From NCBI GenBank assembly GCA_007128245.1, contig SKXU01000100.1, positions 1 through 10,094 on the forward strand: a stretch of DNA of 10,094 nucleotides, given 5' to 3'. This stretch comes from Candidatus Woesearchaeota archaeon (GTDB lineage Archaea > Nanobdellota > Nanobdellia > Woesearchaeales > SKIA01). The position numbers and the translations under genes were made by a program. Positions within the stretch are counted from its first letter, which is position 1. Each line of letters opens with the position of its first letter. Of this stretch, positions 7,225 to 10,094 are shown one piece after another. The notes beneath the pieces were generated by a model, which was not told the DNA's origin, did no database searches, and was given only the letters and a program-made list of their open reading frames with translations.

Positions 7225-7266
7225 GGGTTATGGATGGAAGCCTGGCTGTGTGATTTCTTTGCGATA

Positions 7267-7890
7267 TTATGGGTTTCGAAATGTTTCAACACCTTGCAAT
7301 CGAATCGTTCCCTTGACAGGGTCTGTGATGCTGCGAAACTCTTCTGGGTTGCTGATTGTTCTTATAATAGCAAAGCCTTTGATATCAGCGTCTGGATACT
7401 GTCTTTTAAACACGTTAGCGCACCCAAGCAGTGTAGATCCTCGCGTGACGATGTCGTCGACAAGCACGATGCGCTCAGGCATGTGCAGAGAGGGTTTGAG
7501 TGTGATGCTAGCGATGTGGTCGCGTACTTTTGGACGAAGTTCTGACTGTGCCGTTGCTGCTTTAGGAACAGGTGTTGTGCGCTCAAGACAGGCTGAAACA
7601 ATTCCAAGACCTTGTCTTTCCATCTCTTGAACTATTCTCAGAGGAGTCCACAACGTTCCTTTCTTCATCAAACTACTTTTTGGCACTGGCACTAAGGCGA
7701 CCTCTGGCCCAAAAAAATTTTTGAAGTTGTGTTTGGTAAGTTCAGAGACCGCACTTTCGATAGTTCTCGGATTACCTTTGTCTTGCTTTAAATCATACAT
7801 TAATGTTTTTGATTTGCGTTGTTCATCAGTTTCTGGGCGTGGAGTATAACCCCACAACGAACCAAAAGAGAGTGTTGAGAGAGCGATCAT
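7267..7890 (-). CDS. ComF-like phosphoribosyltransferase (PRTase)
   Basis: The 207-aa product carries the type I PRTase PRPP-binding loop IVLVDDIVTRGSTLLG (141-156), with the paired aspartates D145 and D146 and the TRGST phosphate grip. VPVPKSS at 67-73 and LERTTPVPKAATAQSELRP (102-120) are in the positions of the ComF hallmarks. The N-terminal CxxC zinc module of classic ComF is absent. The reaction would be transfer or release of phosphoribosyl from PRPP or a related nucleotide; the substrate is not known. The gene overlaps the DprA gene by ATGA (7887-7890), so the two are one unit. DprA-PRTase pairs have been proposed in comparative-genomic work on nucleotide-based conflict systems, so a defence or DNA-uptake role is possible. 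Start fixed by the overlap. Confidence 0.85.
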   Translation of the reverse strand: MIALSTLSFGSLWGYTPRPETDEQRKSKTLMYDLKQDKGNPRTIESAVSELTKHNFKNFFGPEVALVPVPKSSLMKKGTLWTPLRIVQEMERQGLGIVSACLERTTPVPKAATAQSELRPKVRDHIASITLKPSLHMPERIVLVDDIVTRGSTLLGCANVFKRQYPDADIKGFAIIRTISNPEEFRSITDPVKGTIRLQGVETFRNP

Positions 7891-8576
7891 ATGAGTAATT
7901 CAGGAAGGACTTCTAACAACACATCAAGGTCGTCTAGCGAAAAAGGCTGTGCACCATACTCAACAAGTTTTTGCGGCCACACAAGAGTCTTGTCTTGTAC
8001 GAGTCCTTCTTCTATGAACAAGGGTCTGCCCAGTCTGAGTGCCTCCCATCCTTGATGCTGTGTGCCGCTGGACTTACCTGCTTCAACAATGACAGACGCG
8101 TGCGAGAGCAAAGCCATCGTGCGGTTTCTGAGCGGAAAATTCTTTCTTTGAATAGGGCTTTTGGGAGAGAACTGGCTGATAAGAAGGTGATCTTGTGCGA
8201 TGCGTTCTTGGAGCGGTCTGTTTTTTGCAGGATAATACTGGTCAAGAGGTGTTCCGAGCACAGCAACAGTGCGACCGCCACGCTCAATGGCTGTGTTGTG
8301 TGCGATCGTGTCAATGCCGTCTGCGAGTCCGCTGACGACTACAACGTTTTTTTCAACCAAGAACTCTGCGATAGTTTGCGCCTTTCTTATCCCTTCTGGA
8401 GAAGGATTTCTTGTGCCGACAATCGCGATGCGCGGGCGCTTGAGCAAGTCTGAGTCTCCTTGCACATACAACTGATCTGGTGCATGCTTTGCTTCTACAT
8501 CGTTGAGCGGTCCTACAAGTTCTTCTGGGCGTACGTGGTCTGCCATCTCCTCCTCAAAGAATGTAGTTGTGTGCAT
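7887..8576 (-). CDS. dprA: DprA/Smf-like protein (SLOG-type Rossmann fold)
   Basis: The 229-aa product has the DprA core with little else: a linker ending in LYVQGD (36-41), nucleotide-binding IVGTRNPS (52-59), SGLADGID (82-89), GGRTVAVLGTPLDQYYP (100-116), NFPLRNR (146-152) and VEAGKSSGTQHQG (164-176). It lacks the N-terminal SAM/HhH and C-terminal winged-helix regions of full bacterial DprA. In competent bacteria DprA loads RecA on incoming single strands; the short SLOG-fold versions beside a PRTase more likely bind a nucleotide or DNA end in a conflict or recombination role. I start at the ATG at 8576. The frame is open to a TTG at 8600, but the TATA box (8612-8618) would put the transcript start near 8589, inside the longer frame. 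Another candidate is the ATG at 8546, preceded by GAGG. Confidence 0.87.
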   Translation of the reverse strand: MHTTTFFEEEMADHVRPEELVGPLNDVEAKHAPDQLYVQGDSDLLKRPRIAIVGTRNPSPEGIRKAQTIAEFLVEKNVVVVSGLADGIDTIAHNTAIERGGRTVAVLGTPLDQYYPAKNRPLQERIAQDHLLISQFSPKSPIQRKNFPLRNRTMALLSHASVIVEAGKSSGTQHQGWEALRLGRPLFIEEGLVQDKTLVWPQKLVEYGAQPFSLDDLDVLLEVLPELLI

Positions 8577-8611
8577 CTGTTTTAAACCTATCTGTGACAA
8601 GCGCTTTGAAG

Positions 8612-8618
8612 CTATAAA
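8612..8618 (-). promoter_or_regulatory. TATA box of the DprA-PRTase operon
   Basis: TTTATAG on the minus strand. A transcript would start near 8589, leaving a leader of about 13 nt before the ATG at 8576. The tandem CACTGGAC motifs begin 16 nt upstream. Confidence 0.55.
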
Positions 8619-8634
8619 CAGTTCTAGTGTGCAA

Positions 8635-8652
8635 GTCCAGTGAGTCCAGTGA
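8635..8652 (-). promoter_or_regulatory. Tandem CACTGGAC motif upstream of the DprA operon
   Basis: On the plus strand GTCCAGTGA is repeated exactly twice, at 8635-8643 and 8644-8652. On the coding strand this reads as two CACTGGAC copies, 16 nt upstream of the TATA box. The core is shared with the 21-bp repeats and with 9066-9073. It is a likely regulator site; two head-to-tail copies suggest cooperative binding. Confidence 0.55.
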
Positions 8653-8687
8653 GGTGACCACAGGGGTGTGCGTTGTTGTGGTCACCT
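8652..8687. repeat. Perfect 11-bp inverted repeat (stem-loop or operator)
   Basis: AGGTGACCACA at 8652-8662 and its exact reverse complement at 8677-8687 are separated by a 14-nt loop. It lies 27 bp after the stop of the helical orphan (8715) and shares its edge base with the tandem CACTGGAC motifs. It has no T-run on either strand, so it is not a simple intrinsic terminator. It could be a dimer operator, or a 3'-end stem in the orphan's transcript. Confidence 0.7.
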
Positions 8688-8714
8688 TGAGCGAATTGGA
8701 GGCAGATATTCGTT

Positions 8715-9020
8715 TTAACGCTTAGCAAGATACGCGTCTCTTGCTTTGATGTAGTGCGTGAGTAGAGATGTGAGATCTTTTTCTAACTGTATGGCTTCTT
8801 TTTTGAAAGTAAACTCATCAAGAGTAAGCAAGTCACACAGTCGCTTGAAGAGCTCTTCAGTCTCGAAATTCCAACCAATAAATAACATTGTTCTCACAGT
8901 GTCCGTGGCGGCTTCAACAGTGTGCTTAGGAACAGCTCTGATAAACTCCATGCACAAATCGCCAAAACACCGTCTATACGAAAGAATATCTTGTGTTGCG
9001 CGCTCAAGGTCTGAAGACAT
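8715..9020 (-). CDS. All-helical protein of unknown function
   Basis: The 101-aa product appears to be entirely alpha-helical: heptad-like spacing of leucines, no signal peptide or membrane segment, and a lysine-rich C-terminus. It has a central FIGWNFETEELFKRLCDLL segment. I recognise no family. It has its own TATA-like box (9042-9049) and a CACTGGAC motif further upstream, so it appears to belong to the same putative regulon as the DprA operon directly downstream. An unassigned partner of the DprA-PRTase pair is possible but not shown. Confidence 0.7.
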   Translation of the reverse strand: MSSDLERATQDILSYRRCFGDLCMEFIRAVPKHTVEAATDTVRTMLFIGWNFETEELFKRLCDLLTLDEFTFKKEAIQLEKDLTSLLTHYIKARDAYLAKR

Positions 9021-9041
9021 ACAAAAGTAATGGTTTAGGCA

Positions 9042-9049
9042 CTAATAAG
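9042..9049 (-). promoter_or_regulatory. TATA-like box of the helical orphan gene
   Basis: CTTATTAG on the minus strand, centred about 25 nt before the ATG at 9020. It is a weaker match than the other boxes, but the spacing is right. Confidence 0.45.
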
Positions 9050-9065
9050 CGTTGTTTGCGTGAAT

Positions 9066-9073
9066 GTCCAGTG
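9066..9073 (-). promoter_or_regulatory. CACTGGAC motif upstream of the helical orphan
   Basis: GTCCAGTG on the plus strand, 16 nt upstream of the TATA-like box, exactly the spacing of the DprA copy. Confidence 0.5.
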
Positions 9074-9095
9074 GGTGCACAGTAGATTGTGTGCC
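9074..9095 (+). repeat. Imperfect inverted repeat abutting the 9066 motif
   Basis: GGTGCACA at 9074-9081 and TGTGTGCC at 9088-9095 can pair over 8 bp as plus-strand RNA if two G-U pairs are allowed (6 of 8 as DNA), with a 6-nt loop. Sequence and placement mirror the perfect inverted repeat beside the DprA motifs. Confidence 0.4.
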
Positions 9096-9110
9096 AAATA
9101 TGTTCGAGCT

Positions 9111-9590
9111 TTATTTCTTAATCAAGTCTATTGGTCCAATCAATATTTTGTGTTTTGTACAGAATTTTCTTATTGATTGAGCACACGTTTTGTCGCAGGT
9201 GAAAAATCTAATCTTGCCGTATTCTTTATTATACACTATGAGTTCAGAGGCCAATGCAATATCTTCTTGCGCAGAGAGTTTATTGAATATTATTAATGTA
9301 CTCTGCATGATTGATTTTTTTATATCTTCAACAGGCTCTTTGTAATCAGTTGTCTGCATGAGTCTATAGTCTGAAAAAAAGTCTAAGAATTCATTTAGCA
9401 CCAATAAAGCTGTATCTTCTGCGTCTTGAATGTATTCATCCCTAAATAATGCTAGCGAGTCTTCGTCATTGTAGAGTTCGGGGATTGAGTATTTACTTAA
9501 TAGGGAGTCGATGTATTGTCTTGTTGCGGCTTCATTAAACCGAGGTTCCTTACGCAGTTCATCAAATCGTTTTTCGATTTCTTCATGCAC
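9111..9590 (-). CDS. C-terminal part of a frameshifted PIN-like nuclease
   Basis: A 159-aa reading frame from a GTG at 9590. The frame is open further upstream, to a stop at 9681-9683 inside an A-rich run, so 9590 is not a natural start. The C-terminus looks like the end of a PIN domain: QEDIALASEL (108-117, acidic D110) then IRFFTCDKT (127-135, D133), matching the third and fourth acidic positions of PIN nucleases. The middle (about 1-95) is a helical insertion longer than in small VapC toxins. Its N-terminal half lies in another frame at 9625-9843; together they would give about 243 aa. PIN proteins are metal-dependent RNases. It is probably the second gene of a pair with the 9843-10091 gene. 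Confidence 0.55.
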   Translation of the reverse strand: MHEEIEKRFDELRKEPRFNEAATRQYIDSLLSKYSIPELYNDEDSLALFRDEYIQDAEDTALLVLNEFLDFFSDYRLMQTTDYKEPVEDIKKSIMQSTLIIFNKLSAQEDIALASELIVYNKEYGKIRFFTCDKTCAQSIRKFCTKHKILIGPIDLIKK

Positions 9591-9624
9591 AAACTCTGTG
9601 ACTGAAAAGATATCTTTTGGAAGT

Positions 9625-9843
9625 TTATTTGAATTTCTTACACGAGTAATAGTAAGATCTATTGTTTGTGCAGCTTTTTTTTATGAGCTTGATGTGAACG
9701 GATAAAAAAGTGCTTTTCACATGCTCAAGAAGTACAAAATTATTTCTGACATGCTTTGCCATATAGGTCACAACTGGTGTTCTAAACTCATGAGACTGTA
9801 TTGAGAAAGCAATAATCACGTTCACGTCAGAGCAAATATTCAT
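9625..9843 (-). CDS. N-terminal part of the frameshifted PIN-like nuclease
   Basis: A 72-codon ORF starting MNICSDVNVIIAFSIQSHEF, which fits the first PIN strand with the acidic D6 and N8. Its first 56 residues look like a PIN N-terminal half (then LLEHVKSTFLSVHIKLIKK). After the run of eight A residues it ends in a low-complexity, cysteine-, tyrosine- and lysine-rich tail that is probably out of frame. Deleting one A from the run would join it to the 9111-9590 frame. The ATG overlaps the stop of the upstream gene as TAATG (9841-9845), so its translation is coupled to that gene. If the frameshift is real, it leaves only a truncated protein without the C-terminal acidic residues. Confidence 0.5.
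   Translation of the reverse strand: MNICSDVNVIIAFSIQSHEFRTPVVTYMAKHVRNNFVLLEHVKSTFLSVHIKLIKKSCTNNRSYYYSCKKFK
9675..9682 (-). other. A8 homopolymer at the frameshift site
   Basis: Eight T residues on the plus strand (eight A on the coding strand). The N-terminal frame enters as ATA AAA AAA and continues A-GC, whereas the conserved-looking C-terminal frame needs GCT GCA, i.e. one A fewer or a +1 shift. Candidate phase-variable tract, programmed slip site, mutation or assembly error. Confidence 0.6.
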
Positions 9844-10091
9844 TAGCTAAATCTTGGTAATTGCACTTTATCTGTTGATACTGAGAGTCGCTCTTCTCGA
9901 AGAATATCTGAATATTCTTCAAGCTTGTCTTCTTGCATGTGCATAAAAATGAACAACACTCTAAGCAACAAAAACTCCATAGGAATTCGATGATTTACGA
10001 GCTCAAATAATCTTTTATGCGAGGGCTTTTTGTTCTCATACTTCACAAGAAGTTCTTGAGAACTCTCTTGTATAAATTTAAACACCGACAT
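9843..10091 (-). CDS. Small unknown protein upstream of the PIN-like gene, possible antitoxin
   Basis: The reading frame gives 82 residues from an ATG at 10091. It continues upstream to the window edge as a sense codon, so the true start may lie outside. The product looks helical and mixed-charge (IQESSQELLVKYENKK, EDKLEEYSDILREE), without membrane segments or zinc ligands. Its stop overlaps the PIN-like start (TAATG), the tight coupling typical of toxin-antitoxin gene pairs, where the antitoxin is usually first. I see no DNA-binding fold signature, so the antitoxin idea rests on context alone. Confidence 0.55.
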   Translation of the reverse strand: MSVFKFIQESSQELLVKYENKKPSHKRLFELVNHRIPMEFLLLRVLFIFMHMQEDKLEEYSDILREERLSVSTDKVQLPRFS

Positions 10092-10094
10092 TAA

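Noticed and set aside
132..7254. 13-bp match CTGGCTGTGTGAT at 132-144 and 7242-7254
   Set aside because: About one such 13-bp match is expected by chance in 10 kb, and one copy is inside a coding region.
8577..8600. TTG start of DprA at 8600
   Set aside because: The TATA box at 8612-8618 would place transcription start near 8589, downstream of the TTG. The extra residues do not match DprA.
8652..8687. Intrinsic transcription terminator for the helical orphan
   Set aside because: The inverted repeat has no following T-run on either strand, so it is listed as an inverted repeat instead.
1..10094. CRISPR arrays, tRNA or rRNA genes, insertion-sequence transposases
   Set aside because: No regularly spaced repeats, no tRNA-like T-loop or clover motifs, no rRNA stretches and no transposase-like protein were seen.

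Overview
The window looks archaeal, most plausibly from a small-genome, uncultivated lineage (a DPANN-type archaeon is my guess; the sequence does not prove it). The main evidence is promoter structure. Eight genes on both strands have an A/T-rich TATA-like box, and in seven the box is centred about 25-29 nt upstream of the start codon, the arrangement expected for leaderless archaeal mRNAs. Genes inside operons have no clear Shine-Dalgarno site and use 4-nt ATGA overlaps instead. The protein content (DUF2157/GDYXXLXY, multi-PH-domain membrane protein, DprA with a ComF-like PRTase) is compatible with this.

Left part (1-2160, minus strand). A 12-TM DUF2157 protein and a GDYXXLXY-domain protein form an operon. 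A small two-TM zinc-ribbon protein follows from its own promoter and overlaps the start of a further gene cut by the window edge. An exact 21-bp direct repeat lies on each side of the DUF2157 operon. Centre-left (2168-4186, plus strand): a UvrD/Rep superfamily 1 helicase with an N-terminal RQC-like winged helix and a C-terminal HRDC domain, both normally RecQ modules. It converges on, and overlaps by 59 bp, a 771-aa membrane protein (4128-6443, minus) with five tandem bacterial-PH (DUF304-type) repeats. A 75-bp divergent promoter region then leads to a two-gene plus-strand operon of a small exported or anchored protein and a two-TM protein (6519-7066).

Right part (7088-10094, minus strand) looks accessory. 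It holds a 35-codon ORF with a well-placed TATA box, a DprA-PRTase operon, an all-helical orphan, and a probable PIN-like nuclease gene split by a frameshift in an A8 run and translationally coupled to a small upstream gene. The far right end appears more AT-rich by eye.

The least expected signal is a shared promoter-proximal element. The octamer CACTGGAC (or its complement GTCCAGTG) occurs five times, only between genes, and always 10-16 nt upstream of a TATA box. It serves the zinc-ribbon gene, the DUF2157 operon and the helicase (the latter two share one copy), the DprA-PRTase operon (tandem copy) and the orphan at 9020. Two of the sites also abut an inverted repeat. This suggests one regulator controlling a helicase, a DprA-PRTase pair, membrane proteins and an orphan as a regulon.
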